Assembly: GCF_014495685.1 (NCBI RefSeq)
Contig: NZ_JACTVI010000004.1
Span: 124,001 to 188,000 of the forward strand
Length of the DNA: 64,000 nucleotides
Origin: Streptomyces sp. TRM68367
GTDB lineage: Bacteria > Actinomycetota > Actinomycetes > Streptomycetales > Streptomycetaceae
Direction: 5' to 3'
This document shows positions 8,134-17,600 of the stretch, one piece after another (the first letter of the stretch is position 1; every line of letters starts with the position of its first letter). The notes beneath the pieces were generated by a model. That model saw only the letters and a list, made by a program, of their open reading frames with translations. It was not told the origin of the DNA and made no database searches. The position numbers were made by a program, and so were the translations under genes.

Positions 8134-9198
8134 ATGGATCTGCCGGTGATGCCTCCCGTTAAGCCGATGCTCGCCAAGCTGGTGGCGAAGATCCCGCCGG
8201 GCATGCAGTACGAAGCCAAGTGGGACGGGTTCCGGGCGATCGTGTTCCGGGACCGGACCGAGGTCGAGCTCGGCAGCCGTACCGGAAAGCCTCTGACCAG
8301 GTACTTTCCCGAGCTGGTGACGGCGGTGCGGGAGTGGCTGCCGCGGCGCTGCGTGGTGGACGGCGAGATCGTGATCGCGCGGGAGGGGCACCTGGACTTC
8401 GACGCGCTCACCGAGCGCATCCACCCGGCCGACTCCCGCGTGCGGACGCTGGCAGAGCGCACGCCGGCCTCCCTGGTGGTCTTCGACCTGCTGGCCCTGG
8501 ACGACGAGTCCCTGATGGACGTGGAGCTGACCGACCGGCGGGCGCTGCTCACCCGGGCGCTGTCCGGGGTGCGGGCGCCGGTGCACCTGGCGCCGGCAAC
8601 GACCGACATCGAGGTGGCCGGGCAGTGGTTCGAGCAGTACGAGGGGGCGGGCCTGGACGGCGTGATCGCCAAGCCGCTCACGCTCCGCTACCTGCCCGAT
8701 GAGCGGGCCATGTACAAGATCAAGCACGAGCGCACGGCGGACGTGGTCGTCGCGGGCTACCGCTTCCACAAGAGCGGGCCGGTCGTGGGGTCCCTGCTGC
8801 TCGGCCTGTATGACGACCGGGGCACCCTCCAGCACGTGGGCGTGTCCGCCGCCTTCCCGATGAAGCGGCGGGCCGAGCTGGTGCGGGAGCTGGAGGCGCT
8901 GCGCATGGACGACGTCCGGGGCCACCCCTGGGCGGCCTGGGCGGACGAGGTCGCACACGAGAGCGCCCGGCTGCCGGGGGCGCCCAGCCGCTGGTCGGGC
9001 AAGAAGGACCTGTCCTGGGTGCCGCTCAGGCCGGAGCGGGTCGCCGAGGTGGCGTACGACCACATGGAGAACGGCGTGCGCTTCCGGCACACGGCCCGCT
9101 TCCGCCGCTGGCGCCCGGACCGGACGCCGCAGAGCTGCACCTACGCGCAGCTCGAGGAGCCGGTCCGCTACGACCTCGCGGAGATCTTCGGGCCGTAG
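8134..9198 (+). CDS. ATP-dependent DNA ligase (LigD/LigC-type)
   Basis: A 354-aa ATP-dependent ligase with an adenylation domain and an OB-fold domain. The adenylated lysine is Lys29 in YEAKWDGFRAI (motif I). Further ligase motifs include VDGEIV near 82 (motif III), VFDLLALD, EGAGLDGVIAK (motif IV) and YKIKHERTADVVVAGY (motif V). It seals breaks, probably with the divergently encoded polymerase and with Ku, which is not in this window. The two activities are fused in LigD of many bacteria but separate here, as in other streptomycetes. The ATG is preceded by ATCGGGA. Confidence 0.93.
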   Translation: MDLPVMPPVKPMLAKLVAKIPPGMQYEAKWDGFRAIVFRDRTEVELGSRTGKPLTRYFPELVTAVREWLPRRCVVDGEIVIAREGHLDFDALTERIHPADSRVRTLAERTPASLVVFDLLALDDESLMDVELTDRRALLTRALSGVRAPVHLAPATTDIEVAGQWFEQYEGAGLDGVIAKPLTLRYLPDERAMYKIKHERTADVVVAGYRFHKSGPVVGSLLLGLYDDRGTLQHVGVSAAFPMKRRAELVRELEALRMDDVRGHPWAAWADEVAHESARLPGAPSRWSGKKDLSWVPLRPERVAEVAYDHMENGVRFRHTARFRRWRPDRTPQSCTYAQLEEPVRYDLAEIFGP

Positions 9199-9212
9199 GC
9201 CGCCCGGGCCCG

Positions 9213-10403
9213 TCAGGGCTTCATCAGCACCTTGACCGCGCCGTCCTGCTTGCGCTGGAACATCTCGTACGCGTGCGGCGCCTCGTCCAGCGGAATCCGG
9301 TGGGTGGCGAAGTCGTCGACGCCGAGCGGGTCCTCCTCCGTCAGATAGGGCAGGATGTCGCCGCTCCAGCGGCGCACGTTGGCCTGACCCATCCGGATCT
9401 GGAGCTGCTTGTCGAACAGGGTGAGCATCGGCATCGGGTCGGCGGTGCCGCCGTAGACGCCGACGAGGGAGAGGGTGCCGCCGCGCCGCACCAGGTCGAT
9501 CGCGGTGTGCAGGGCGGCGAGCCGGTCGACGCTGAAGCGTTCCGCGAGAGGGCCGCTCAGCCTGCGCGGCAGCATCGTGGAGGCCTGCTGGGTCAGGCGG
9601 GCGGCCAGGCTGCCGTGGGCCTCGGTGCCGACCGCGTCGATCACGGCGTCGGGGCCGCGGCCGTCGGTCTCGTCGCGGATCGCGGCGACGAGTTCCTTCT
9701 CGTCGTGGAAGGCCCTCAGGTCGTACGTCTCCACGCCCCGAGCGCGGGCCCGGCGCAGCCGCTCCGACACCAGGTCCACGCCGAACACCCGCCCGGCGCC
9801 CTGCAGCTGGGCGATCCGGCAGGCCATGTCGCCGATCGGCCCGAGGCCGAGCACGGCGATGGTGCCGCCGTGCGGGACGTCCGCGTAGGCCACCGCCTGC
9901 CAGGCGGTGGGCAGCACGTCGGACAGGTAGAGGAAGCGGTCGTCGGGCGGGCCTTCGGGAACCTTGATCGGGCCGTAGTGCGCCTGCGGCACGCGCAGGT
10001 ACTGGGCCTGGGCGCCCGGCACCGCGCCGTACAGCCGGGTGTAGCCGAACAGGGCGGCGCCCATGCCCTCGCCGGTGACCTGGGTGGTCTCGCACTGGGT
10101 CGGCAGGCCGCCCGAGCACATGAAGCAGTGGCCGCAGGCGATCTGGAACGGCACCACCACCCGGTCTCCCGGGCTGAGCCCGGGCACCTCGGAGCCGACC
10201 TCCTCGACGACGCCGATCGGCTCGTGGCCGAGGATGTCGCCCGGGGTCATGAACGGTGTGAGCACCTCGTACAGGTGCAGGTCCGAGCCGCACAGTCCGC
10301 TGGAGGTGATCCGGACGACCGCGTCCGTCGGCTCCTGGATCTTCGGATCGGGCACGTCCTCCACCCGCACGTCCCGTTTGCCCTGCCAGGTCACTGCCCG
10401 CAT
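9213..10403 (-). CDS. Zinc-dependent medium-chain alcohol dehydrogenase
   Basis: A 396-aa medium-chain dehydrogenase. Catalytic zinc ligands are seen in GLCGSD (Cys38) and GHE (His60-Glu61). The structural zinc site is Cys90, Cys93, Cys96 and Cys104 in CGHCFMCSGGLPTQC. A Rossmann fold follows with VLGLGPIGDMA near residue 200. An insert after the DAVGTE segment is typical of the glutathione-independent formaldehyde/threonine dehydrogenase-like group. The start at 10403 is chosen for the GGAGGGAGG ribosome site about 8 bases upstream; the longer open frame to 10565 has no such signal. The substrate is unknown. It is divergent from a DUF3048 lipoprotein gene. Confidence 0.9.
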   Translation of the reverse strand: MRAVTWQGKRDVRVEDVPDPKIQEPTDAVVRITSSGLCGSDLHLYEVLTPFMTPGDILGHEPIGVVEEVGSEVPGLSPGDRVVVPFQIACGHCFMCSGGLPTQCETTQVTGEGMGAALFGYTRLYGAVPGAQAQYLRVPQAHYGPIKVPEGPPDDRFLYLSDVLPTAWQAVAYADVPHGGTIAVLGLGPIGDMACRIAQLQGAGRVFGVDLVSERLRRARARGVETYDLRAFHDEKELVAAIRDETDGRGPDAVIDAVGTEAHGSLAARLTQQASTMLPRRLSGPLAERFSVDRLAALHTAIDLVRRGGTLSLVGVYGGTADPMPMLTLFDKQLQIRMGQANVRRWSGDILPYLTEEDPLGVDDFATHRIPLDEAPHAYEMFQRKQDGAVKVLMKP

Positions 10404-10592
10404 CGCCGTGCGCCTCCCTCCATGACGTGTGCGCGTCCCGCCGTACGGTTCGGCCCGGGTACCCGGGTCACCCGCACCGAACCGCGGGGTGGGCCGATCG
10501 GCCCAGTCGCCGGGCGGGACCGGAACCACATGGGTATGGCCACCGGCGAACCGATAAGCGCACAATCAACAAAACCGATAAAGGTGGCCAAC

Positions 10593-11585
10593 GTGGACAT
10601 GGGACGAGGAGTGCGCCCACCGCGCGCCGCGACGGCAGCGGCGCTGCTGGCCGCCGCGCTGACGGCTTCCCTGGCGGCGGGCTGCACGACGACCGCTGGC
10701 CCGCCGGCCGACGACGGGCGCGGCCGGGATCAGTCGTCACCCGCCCTGGAAAAGAGACCAAAGGGCGGCCCGTCGTCGGCGCTCGCCGTGAAGCTCGACA
10801 ACGTCCGAGCGGCCCGGCCGCACACCGGTCTGGACGCCGCGGACATCGTGTACGTCGAGCAGGTCGAGGGCGGGCTGAGCCGGCTGATGGCGGTGTACGC
10901 GACCCAGCTGCCGAAGACCGTCGGGCCGGTGCGCAGCGCCCGGGAGTCCGACCTGGAGCTGTTGCGCCAGTTCGACCGGCCGACGCTGGCCTTCTCCGGG
11001 GCGCAGCGCAAGCTGCTGCCGCTGATCGACAGGGCGCCGCTGCACGCGGTGCCGCCGGGCAAGGCGCCCGACGCGTACTACCGCAGCACCGACCGGTCCT
11101 CCCCGCACAACCTCTACCTCCGCCCGCGCCGGCTGCTCGATTCCGCGCCGGGGCCGGCCGCCCTGACGACCGGCTTCCGCTTCGGCGCGGCGCCCGAGGG
11201 CGGCACGGCCGTGAGCTCGCGCACGGTGCGCTATCCGGCGGCCCGCACGACGTTCACCTGGTCCGAGAGCCGGGACCGCTGGCTGGTGTCGATGGACGGC
11301 CGGCCGGCGGTGACGTCCGACGGGAAGCGGCTGGCGCCCGCGACGGTCGTGGTGCAGCACGTGAAGGTGCGCGAGTCCGCCTTCCGCGACTTCCTGGGCA
11401 ACAACACGCCATACACCGAGACGGTGGGCTCGGGGAAGGCGACGGTGCTGCGCGACGGACGCGCCCACGCCGTCACCTGGAAGCGGGCGAAGGCCGCGGA
11501 CGGTACGGACTTCACGGCGAAGAACGGGACGCCGGTGAACTTCGCGGAGGGCCAGGTGTGGGTGGTGTTCGCGACGGCCTCCTGA
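10593..11585 (+). CDS. DUF3048 lipoprotein
   Basis: A 330-aa secreted lipoprotein of the DUF3048 (YerB-like) family; the biochemical role is not established. The N-terminus has arginines, a 20-residue hydrophobic segment and a lipobox LAAGC with the lipidated cysteine at position 31. The mature part carries family motifs: VKLDNVRAARPHTGLDAADIVYVEQVEGGLSRLMAVY, PKTVGPVRSAR and a C-terminal TWKRAKAADGTDF. The GTG at 10593 is preferred over ATG 10599 because AAGG lies 8 bases upstream of it. An open frame continues further upstream without a ribosome site. Confidence 0.85.
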   Translation: MDMGRGVRPPRAATAAALLAAALTASLAAGCTTTAGPPADDGRGRDQSSPALEKRPKGGPSSALAVKLDNVRAARPHTGLDAADIVYVEQVEGGLSRLMAVYATQLPKTVGPVRSARESDLELLRQFDRPTLAFSGAQRKLLPLIDRAPLHAVPPGKAPDAYYRSTDRSSPHNLYLRPRRLLDSAPGPAALTTGFRFGAAPEGGTAVSSRTVRYPAARTTFTWSESRDRWLVSMDGRPAVTSDGKRLAPATVVVQHVKVRESAFRDFLGNNTPYTETVGSGKATVLRDGRAHAVTWKRAKAADGTDFTAKNGTPVNFAEGQVWVVFATAS

Positions 11586-11595
11586 CCGGACGGCG

Positions 11596-12057
11596 TCACA
11601 CGGGCGCCAGGGGTTCCGCCGGATTGCGGAGCCCCTCGGCCGCGTCCGCGACGCGCCGGATGAGGTCGAAGAAGACGGTCTGCTCCTCGGGCGACAGCGG
11701 CGCCAGGAAGACCTGGTTCATCCTGGCCGTGCGCACGGTCAGCTTGCGGTGCGTGCGCAGTCCCTCGTCGGTCGGGCGCAGCACGAAGCGGCGGCCGTCC
11801 TGCGGGTCGCGGACCTTGTCCAGCAGCCCGCGCCGGCCGAGCCTGCTGATCACCTCGGCGACGGTGGACCGGTCGAGCCCCACCCGCTCCCCCACCGTGC
11901 GCTGGTCCAGGCCGGGCTCGGCGACGAGCGCGTTGAGGACCGCGAACTGCGGTGAGGTGATCTCCTCGGAGACCATCGTGGTCCACAGCAGGTAGTGCGC
12001 CTGCTGCAGCCGCCGGGCGAGGTGCCCGGGGTGGGTGGCGAGGTCCACGGCGGCCAT
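11596..12057 (-). CDS. pcaV: MarR-family repressor of protocatechuate catabolism
   Basis: A 153-aa winged-helix MarR protein divergent from pcaI, the position held by PcaV in Streptomyces coelicolor. PcaV represses the pca operon and releases DNA on binding protocatechuate. Known work on PcaV makes Arg15 essential for ligand binding; this protein has Arg15 (LARRLQQAH). The recognition region is LDQRTVGERVGLDRSTVAEVISRLGRRGLL, followed by the wing DPQDGRRFVL. The 223-bp divergent region carries candidate operators. Identity rests on family, neighbourhood and Arg15. Confidence 0.88.
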   Translation of the reverse strand: MAAVDLATHPGHLARRLQQAHYLLWTTMVSEEITSPQFAVLNALVAEPGLDQRTVGERVGLDRSTVAEVISRLGRRGLLDKVRDPQDGRRFVLRPTDEGLRTHRKLTVRTARMNQVFLAPLSPEEQTVFFDLIRRVADAAEGLRNPAEPLAPV

Positions 12058-12076
12058 GCGCGCTCCCCTGGTCGAA

Positions 12077-12097
12077 ATCGTCGGTGCACTGAACGAT
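12077..12097. promoter_or_regulatory. Candidate PcaV operator near the pcaV start
   Basis: Inverted arms ATCGT (12077-12081) and ACGAT (12093-12097) flank an 11-base centre containing GTGCAC. The site begins 20 bp upstream of the pcaV start codon, where it could support autoregulation. The assignment is inferred from position and symmetry. Confidence 0.4.
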
Positions 12098-12161
12098 ACC
12101 CGACGCCGAGGTGACTGTCGCGGGGGCGGGCGGCTACCGAAAGGCTGTATTCACCAAAGTC

Positions 12162-12204
12162 TTGACGGTTTCCGCGGTCGGTGGCAGCGTGAGGAAAACC
12201 TCAC
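12162..12204 (+). promoter_or_regulatory. Candidate pcaI promoter with overlapping palindrome
   Basis: TTGACG at 12162-12167 matches a -35 box. About 17 bp later lies a weak CAGCGT as a possible -10. Just beyond it is a perfect inverted repeat, GTGAGG-AAAA-CCTCAC (12189-12204), where a bound MarR dimer would block transcription. The pcaI start is 77 bp downstream. Confidence 0.45.
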
Positions 12205-12280
12205 AGGATTACCTCGCACAAATACTCAGTGCCCTGACTAATCGAGGTTCGGGGCGCTCGGAAGAGATGGGGTCGCCGGG

Positions 12281-13036
12281 ATGGACAAGGTGGTCGCCAC
12301 GGCCGGTGAGGCGGTGGCCGATGTGGGCGACGGCGCGTCGCTCGCGGTGGGCGGTTTCGGGCTGAGCGGTGTGCCGAACGTGCTCATCCAGGCGCTGTAC
12401 GAGCGGGGAGTCGGCGGGCTGTCGATCGTCTCCAACAACTGCGGGGCCATGGACTCCGGGCTGGCGGTGCTGCTGGCGGCCGGGCGGATCGCCCGGGTGA
12501 CCGGCTCCTACATCGGCGCCAACAAGGAGTTCGCCCGCCAGTACCTGGCCGGGGAGCTGGAGGTGGAACTGATCCCGCAGGGCACGCTGGCCGAACGGCT
12601 GCGCGCCGGCGGGGCCGGGATCCCCGCCTTCTACACCCCGGCCGGGGTGGGCACGCTGGTCGCCGAGGGCGGGCTGCCGTGGCGCTACGACGGCTCCGGC
12701 GGGGTCGCTGTGGCGTCGCCGGCGAAGGAGGTGCGGGAGTTCGACGGCGAGGAGTATGTGCTGGAGCACGGGATCCGTACCGACTTCGCGCTGGTGCGGG
12801 CGGCGAAGGGGGACCGGCACGGGAACCTGGTGTTCAACAAGTCCTCCAGGAACTTCAACCCGCTCGCGGCGATGGCCGGGCGCGTCACGATCGCCGAGGT
12901 GGAAGAGCTCGTGGAACCCGGTGAGATCGACCCGGACGCGGTGCACCTGCCGGGCATCTTCGTGCAGCGGGTGGTGGCGCTGGCCCCGGAGCAGGCGGCC
13001 GACAAGAAGATCGAGCAGCGGACGGTGAGCGGCTGA
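12281..13036 (+). CDS. pcaI: 3-oxoadipate CoA-transferase subunit A
   Basis: Alpha subunit of the succinyl-CoA:3-oxoadipate CoA-transferase, which activates beta-ketoadipate for thiolysis. The 251-aa chain has the family glycine-rich start ([11 protein letters not shown]), [11 protein letters not shown] and the [10 protein letters not shown] segment, with [10 protein letters not shown] near 185. It is the first gene of the pca operon. Its stop overlaps the pcaJ start as TGATG, so the two subunits are translationally coupled, as expected for a 1:1 complex. Expression is likely under the divergent PcaV repressor. Confidence 0.95.
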   Translation: MDKVVATAGEAVADVGDGASLAVGGFGLSGVPNVLIQALYERGVGGLSIVSNNCGAMDSGLAVLLAAGRIARVTGSYIGANKEFARQYLAGELEVELIPQGTLAERLRAGGAGIPAFYTPAGVGTLVAEGGLPWRYDGSGGVAVASPAKEVREFDGEEYVLEHGIRTDFALVRAAKGDRHGNLVFNKSSRNFNPLAAMAGRVTIAEVEELVEPGEIDPDAVHLPGIFVQRVVALAPEQAADKKIEQRTVSG

Positions 13037-13683
13037 TGGCCTGGACACGCGAACAGATGGCCGCGCGGGCGGCCCGCGAACTGGAGGACGGCCAGTACGT
13101 CAACCTCGGCATCGGCCTGCCCACGCTGATCCCCAACTACCTGCCCGAGGGCGTGGAGGTGATCCTGGAGTCGGAGAACGGCATCCTGGGCACCGGCCCC
13201 TACCCCACGGAGGACCAGGTGGACCCGGATCTGATCAACGCGGGGAAGGAGACCGTGACGGTCCTGCCGGGCGCGTCCTTCTTCGACTCGGCGCTGTCCT
13301 TCTCGATGATCCGCGGTGCGCACATCGATGTCGCCGTGCTGGGCGCCATGCAGGTCTCCGAGACCGGCGACCTTGCCAACTGGGCGATTCCGGGCAAGCT
13401 GATCACCGGGATCGGCGGGGCGATGGACCTCGTTCACGGCGCCCGCCAGGTCATCGTCGTCATGACGCACACCGCCAAGGACGGCTCCCCGAAGATCCTC
13501 GCCGAGTGCGCGCTGCCGCTGACCGGCAAGGGATGCGTGAACCGGATCGTCACCGACCTCGGTGTCCTGGACGTCACCGACGACGGACTGCTGCTCGTCG
13601 AGACCGCGCCGGGTGTCGCGGCCGAGGACATCATCGAGAAGACAGCCGCGAAGGTGCGCGTGGCCGAAGGGATCCAGTCATGA
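13036..13683 (+). CDS. pcaJ: 3-oxoadipate CoA-transferase subunit B
   Basis: Beta, catalytic subunit of the CoA-transferase. The 215-aa protein carries the nucleophilic glutamate in ESENGILG (Glu47, the residue that forms the thioester intermediate in this family) and the GIGLPTL glycine motif near 25-31. The C-terminal part has [12 protein letters not shown] and the family pattern [18 protein letters not shown]. The ATG shares its A with the pcaI stop, and the end overlaps pcaF as ATGA. Confidence 0.95.
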   Translation: MAWTREQMAARAARELEDGQYVNLGIGLPTLIPNYLPEGVEVILESENGILGTGPYPTEDQVDPDLINAGKETVTVLPGASFFDSALSFSMIRGAHIDVAVLGAMQVSETGDLANWAIPGKLITGIGGAMDLVHGARQVIVVMTHTAKDGSPKILAECALPLTGKGCVNRIVTDLGVLDVTDDGLLLVETAPGVAAEDIIEKTAAKVRVAEGIQS

Positions 13684-14882
13684 GGGACGTCTACCTCGTC
13701 GATGCCGTACGGACCCCGATCGGTCGCTACAACGGCGGCCTCGCGAGCGTCCGCCCCGACGACCTGGCCGCTCATGCCATCCATGAACTCCTCCGCCATA
13801 CCCCCGAGTTGGACCCGGCCCGGATCGAGGACGTCTACCTCGGCAACGCCAACGGCGCCGGCGAGGAGAACCGCAACGTCGCCCGCATGGCCGCCCTGCT
13901 GGCCGGGCTGCCCACCTCTGTGCCGGGCGTGACCGTCAACCGGCTGTGCGCCTCCGGCCTGGAGGCCGTGATCCAGGCGGCCCGCGCGATCGCGGTCGGG
14001 GACGCCTCCATCGCCGTGGCCGGCGGCGTGGAGTCGATGACCCGCGCCCCCTACGTCCTGCCCAAGAGCGACAAGCCGTTCCCGGCCGGGCACACCGAGC
14101 TGTACTCCACCACCCTCGGCTGGCGCATGGTCAACCCGAAGATGGACCCGCAGTGGACCGTCCCCCTCGGCGAGAGCGCGGAACTCATCGCCGACAAGCA
14201 CAAGATCACGCGTGAACGGCAGGACGAGTTCGCGCTCGCCTCCCACCAGAAGGCCGCCCGGGCGCGGGCGAAGGGCCTGTTCGACGCCGAGCTCGCGCCG
14301 GTGACCATCCCGCAGCGCAAGGGCGACCCGGTCGTCTTCGCCGCCGACGAATGCGTACGGCCGGACGCCTCCCTGGCCGCGATGGCCAGGCTCAAGCCCG
14401 CCTTCCGACCCGAGAATGGCACCGTCACCGCGGGCAACGCCTCGCCCCTGAACGACGGCGCCGCCGCCCTCCTCCTCGTCGACGAGGAGGGACTGCGCGC
14501 CACCGGCCGCGAACCCCTCGCCCGCATCCGCGCCACCGGCGTCAACGCCGTCGACCCGCACTACTTCGGGCTCGCCCCCGTCGAAGCCGTCAACCGGGCC
14601 CTGGCCAAGACGGGCAGGACCTTCGCCGACCTCGACGTCCTGGAACTCAACGAGGCCTTCGCCGCCCAGGTCCTGGGCTGTGTGGCCGAGTGGCCCGAGT
14701 TCGACCCGGCGATCCTCAACCCGCAGGGCGGCGCCATCGCCCTCGGGCATCCGCTCGGCGCGTCCGGCGCCCGCCTCGCCGGCACCGTCGCCCACCAACT
14801 CGCCCGCAAGGGCGGCGGCATCGGCGTCGCCACCCTGTGCATCGGCGTCGGCCAGGGCCTCGCCCTCGTCCTCGAACGCTAA
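13680..14882 (+). CDS. pcaF: 3-oxoadipyl-CoA thiolase
   Basis: Cleaves beta-ketoadipyl-CoA to succinyl-CoA and acetyl-CoA, the last step of the pathway. A 400-aa thiolase with all three catalytic positions: nucleophile Cys90 ([11 protein letters not shown]), His357 ([10 protein letters not shown]) and Cys387 (TLCIGVGQG). The ATG at 13680 overlaps the pcaJ stop (ATGA); the frame is open further upstream inside pcaJ but without reason to start there. Nineteen bases separate it from pcaH. Confidence 0.95.
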   Translation: MRDVYLVDAVRTPIGRYNGGLASVRPDDLAAHAIHELLRHTPELDPARIEDVYLGNANGAGEENRNVARMAALLAGLPTSVPGVTVNRLCASGLEAVIQAARAIAVGDASIAVAGGVESMTRAPYVLPKSDKPFPAGHTELYSTTLGWRMVNPKMDPQWTVPLGESAELIADKHKITRERQDEFALASHQKAARARAKGLFDAELAPVTIPQRKGDPVVFAADECVRPDASLAAMARLKPAFRPENGTVTAGNASPLNDGAAALLLVDEEGLRATGREPLARIRATGVNAVDPHYFGLAPVEAVNRALAKTGRTFADLDVLELNEAFAAQVLGCVAEWPEFDPAILNPQGGAIALGHPLGASGARLAGTVAHQLARKGGGIGVATLCIGVGQGLALVLER

Positions 14883-14901
14883 CGACCTCCGGGGAACCCC
14901 C

Positions 14902-15675
14902 ATGACTCTCACCCAGCACGACATCGACCAGGAGATCGCGGCCGAGCACGCCGCGTACGAGAAGCGCCTCGCCGACGGCGCCCCCGTCGAGCACCACCCG
15001 CGCCGCGGCTACGCGCCGTACCGCTCGTCGGTGCTGCGCCACCCGAAGCAGCCGCCGGTCACCATCGACGTCTCCAAGGACCCGGAGTTGGTGGAGCTGT
15101 CCTCCCCCGCCTTCGGGGAGCGCGACATCACCGAGATCGACAACGACCTGACCCGGCAGCACCACGGCGAGCCGATCGGCGAGCGGATCACCGTCTCCGG
15201 CCGGCTGCTGGACCGCGACGGGCGCCCGGTGCGCGGTCAGCTGGTGGAGATCTGGCAGGCGAACTCGGCTGGCCGGTACGCCCACCAGCGCGAGCAGCAC
15301 GACGCCCCGTTGGACCCGAACTTCACCGGCGTCGGCCGCACGCTCAGCGACGACGACGGCTTCTACCGGTTCACGACGATCCAACCGGGCCCGTACCCGT
15401 GGCGCAACCACGTGGGCGCCTGGCGCCCGGCGCACATCCACTTCTCGGTCTTCGGTTCGGCGTTCACGCAGCGACTCGTGACGCAGATGTACTTCCCGAA
15501 CGACCCGCTCTTCGGGTACGACCCGATCCTGCAGTCCGTCACGGACGACGCCGCCCGGCAGCGGTTGGTCGCGACGTACGACCACAGCCTGTCGGTGCCG
15601 GAGTTCTCGCTCGGCTACCACTGGGACATCGTGCTGGACGGCCCGCACGCCACCTGGATCGAAGAAGGACGCTGA
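14902..15675 (+). CDS. pcaH: Protocatechuate 3,4-dioxygenase beta subunit
   Basis: The iron-bearing subunit of the intradiol dioxygenase that opens protocatechuate to 3-carboxy-cis,cis-muconate. The 257-aa chain has all four Fe(III) ligands of the family in the right order: Tyr126 (GRYAH), Tyr165 (GPYPWRN), and His178 and His180 (RPAHIHFSVF). The N-terminal arm (HHPRRGYAPYRSS) is typical of beta subunits. It is followed 6 bp later by the alpha subunit gene. Confidence 0.96.
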   Translation: MTLTQHDIDQEIAAEHAAYEKRLADGAPVEHHPRRGYAPYRSSVLRHPKQPPVTIDVSKDPELVELSSPAFGERDITEIDNDLTRQHHGEPIGERITVSGRLLDRDGRPVRGQLVEIWQANSAGRYAHQREQHDAPLDPNFTGVGRTLSDDDGFYRFTTIQPGPYPWRNHVGAWRPAHIHFSVFGSAFTQRLVTQMYFPNDPLFGYDPILQSVTDDAARQRLVATYDHSLSVPEFSLGYHWDIVLDGPHATWIEEGR

Positions 15676-15681
15676 CCCGCC

Positions 15682-16287
15682 ATGACGAAGATCGACACGA
15701 GCAGGCCGGAGAGCGTGCTGCCCACCCCTTCGCACACCGTGGGCCCGTTCTACGGGTACGCGCTGCCGTTCCGCGGCGGCGAGGACATCGCGCCGCTCGG
15801 GCACCCGGACACGGTCACCGTGCACGGGTACGTGTCCGACGGCGAGGGCAACCCGCTGCCGGACGCGCTGCTGGAGCTGTGGGGGCCGGACCCCGACGGC
15901 AACGTGCCGACGGCCGACGGGTCGATGCGGCGCGACCCGGCGTCGGGTGACTTCCTCGGTCGCAACGGCGTGGAGTTCACCGGGTTCGGACGCGTCCAGA
16001 CCGACACCAACGGCCACTGGTACGCGCGCACGCTGCAGCCCGGCGCGCGCGGGCGCAGTGCGCCGTACCTCAGCCTGTGCGTCTTCGCGCGCGGGCTGCT
16101 GGTGCACCTGTACACGCGGATCTACCTGCCGGGCGACGCCACGGCCCTGGCGGCCGACCCGCTGCTGGCGCAGGTGCCGCAGGAGCGGCGCGACACGCTG
16201 ATCGCGGTGGAGGAGGGCGACGGCACGTACCGTTTCGACATCCGCCTTCAGGGCGAAGGCGAGACGGTCTTCCTGGAGTTCCAGTGA
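15682..16287 (+). CDS. pcaG: Protocatechuate 3,4-dioxygenase alpha subunit
   Basis: The 201-aa partner subunit, which shapes the active site but lacks the iron ligand set. Family marks are PTPSHTVGPFYGYALPF at the start, VHGYVSDGEGNPLPDALLELW and GRVQTDTNGHWYARTLQPG, with a C-terminal FDIRLQGEGETVFLEF. It forms a heteromer with PcaH. The stop overlaps the GTG of pcaB (GTGA), continuing the coupled operon. Confidence 0.95.
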   Translation: MTKIDTSRPESVLPTPSHTVGPFYGYALPFRGGEDIAPLGHPDTVTVHGYVSDGEGNPLPDALLELWGPDPDGNVPTADGSMRRDPASGDFLGRNGVEFTGFGRVQTDTNGHWYARTLQPGARGRSAPYLSLCVFARGLLVHLYTRIYLPGDATALAADPLLAQVPQERRDTLIAVEEGDGTYRFDIRLQGEGETVFLEFQ

Positions 16288-17600
16288 CATCAGCCGATTC
16301 CCTGCTCGACCCGGGGTGGACCGGCTCGCCGGCCGCGTCAGCGACCGACGACACCGCCTACCTGCGGGCGCTGCTCGACGCGGAGGCCGGGCTGACGCGC
16401 GCCCAGGCCGCGCTCGGGCTCGTGCCCGCCGAGGCCGCTGCCGCCGTGACGGAGGCGGCCGACCCGGAGCGGTTCGACGTGCGCTCCCTCGCGGAGCGCG
16501 CCCGCGGCGGCGGCAACCCGGTCATTCCGCTCGTCGCGGACCTGACCGGGGCAGTCGGTGCGGACTACGGCCCGTACGTCCACCGGGGCGCGACCAGCCA
16601 GGACATCCTGGACACGGCGACGATGCTGGTGGCCGCGCGTACCCTGGACCCGCTCCTGGCCGACCTGGCCCGTACCGAACGGGCGCTGGCCGGGCTGGCG
16701 GCCGGACACCGGGACACGGCGATGCCGGGACGGACGCTCACCCAGCACGCCGTGCCGACCACGTTCGGGCTGAAGGCGGCGGGGTGGCGGTCGCTGGTGC
16801 TCGACGCGCGCGACCGCGTGACGGCCGTACGCGGCTCACTGCCCGCCCAGCTCGGGGGCGCCGCCGGGACGCTGGCCGCCTTCACCGCGTACGGCGCGGC
16901 CGACGCCGCCGCGCTGCCCGCCGCCTACGCACGCGAACTCGGCCTCCAGGCACCGCTGTTGCCGTGGCACACCCTGCGCACTCCGATCGCCGACCTCGCC
17001 GGCTGCCTCGCCTTCACGGCCGGGGCGCTGGGCAAGGTGGCCGCCGATGTGCTGGTGCTGTCCCGGACGGAGATCGGCGAGGTTGCCGAGGGCAGCGGCG
17101 GCGGCTCGTCGGCGATGCCGCACAAGGCGAACCCCGTGCGCGCGACGCTGATCGCGGCGGCGGCCCGGCGCGCGCCGCAGCTCGCGGCCACGCTCTACGG
17201 GTCGCTGGCGGCGGAGGACGAGCGTCCGGCCGGTGCCTGGCACGCGGAGTGGGAGCCGCTGCGGGAGCTGCTGCGGCTGGCCGGAGGTGCCGCGCGGGAC
17301 GCCGCTGAGCTGGCCGAGGGGCTGCGGGTGCGGCCGGACGTCATGCGCGAACACCTCGGTCTCACCCACGGACTGATCGTGTCCGAACGGCTGTCCGCGG
17401 AGCTGGCGCCGGTGCTCGGCCGGGCGCGGGCCAAGGCCCTGCTCACCGAGCTGGCCGGGCGGACGTATGCCGAGGGACGCGTCTTGGGCGAACTCCTCGC
17501 AGCGGAGCACGAGTTGAAGGACACGCCACTCGACACCGACCCTGCCCACTACACCGGCTCCGCCGGAGCCCTCACCGACCGTGCTCTGGAGCGACATTGA
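16284..17600 (+). CDS. pcaB: 3-carboxy-cis,cis-muconate cycloisomerase
   Basis: Cyclises 3-carboxymuconate to gamma-carboxymuconolactone. A member of the fumarase/aspartase superfamily with its signature GSSAMPHKANP at about residues 273-283, plus HRGATSQDILDTA and GRTLTQHAVPTTFG, which hold conserved catalytic His/Ser/Thr residues. The GTG start at 16284 overlaps the pcaG stop and gives 438 aa, normal for PcaB. The open frame extends upstream inside pcaG and is not used. Confidence 0.94.
   Translation: MTSADSLLDPGWTGSPAASATDDTAYLRALLDAEAGLTRAQAALGLVPAEAAAAVTEAADPERFDVRSLAERARGGGNPVIPLVADLTGAVGADYGPYVHRGATSQDILDTATMLVAARTLDPLLADLARTERALAGLAAGHRDTAMPGRTLTQHAVPTTFGLKAAGWRSLVLDARDRVTAVRGSLPAQLGGAAGTLAAFTAYGAADAAALPAAYARELGLQAPLLPWHTLRTPIADLAGCLAFTAGALGKVAADVLVLSRTEIGEVAEGSGGGSSAMPHKANPVRATLIAAAARRAPQLAATLYGSLAAEDERPAGAWHAEWEPLRELLRLAGGAARDAAELAEGLRVRPDVMREHLGLTHGLIVSERLSAELAPVLGRARAKALLTELAGRTYAEGRVLGELLAAEHELKDTPLDTDPAHYTGSAGALTDRALERH

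Noticed and set aside
7417..10293. A 958-codon minus-strand open frame over the ligase and dehydrogenase genes
   Set aside because: The ligase motifs on the plus strand and the dehydrogenase in a different frame account for the region. The translation has no family features.
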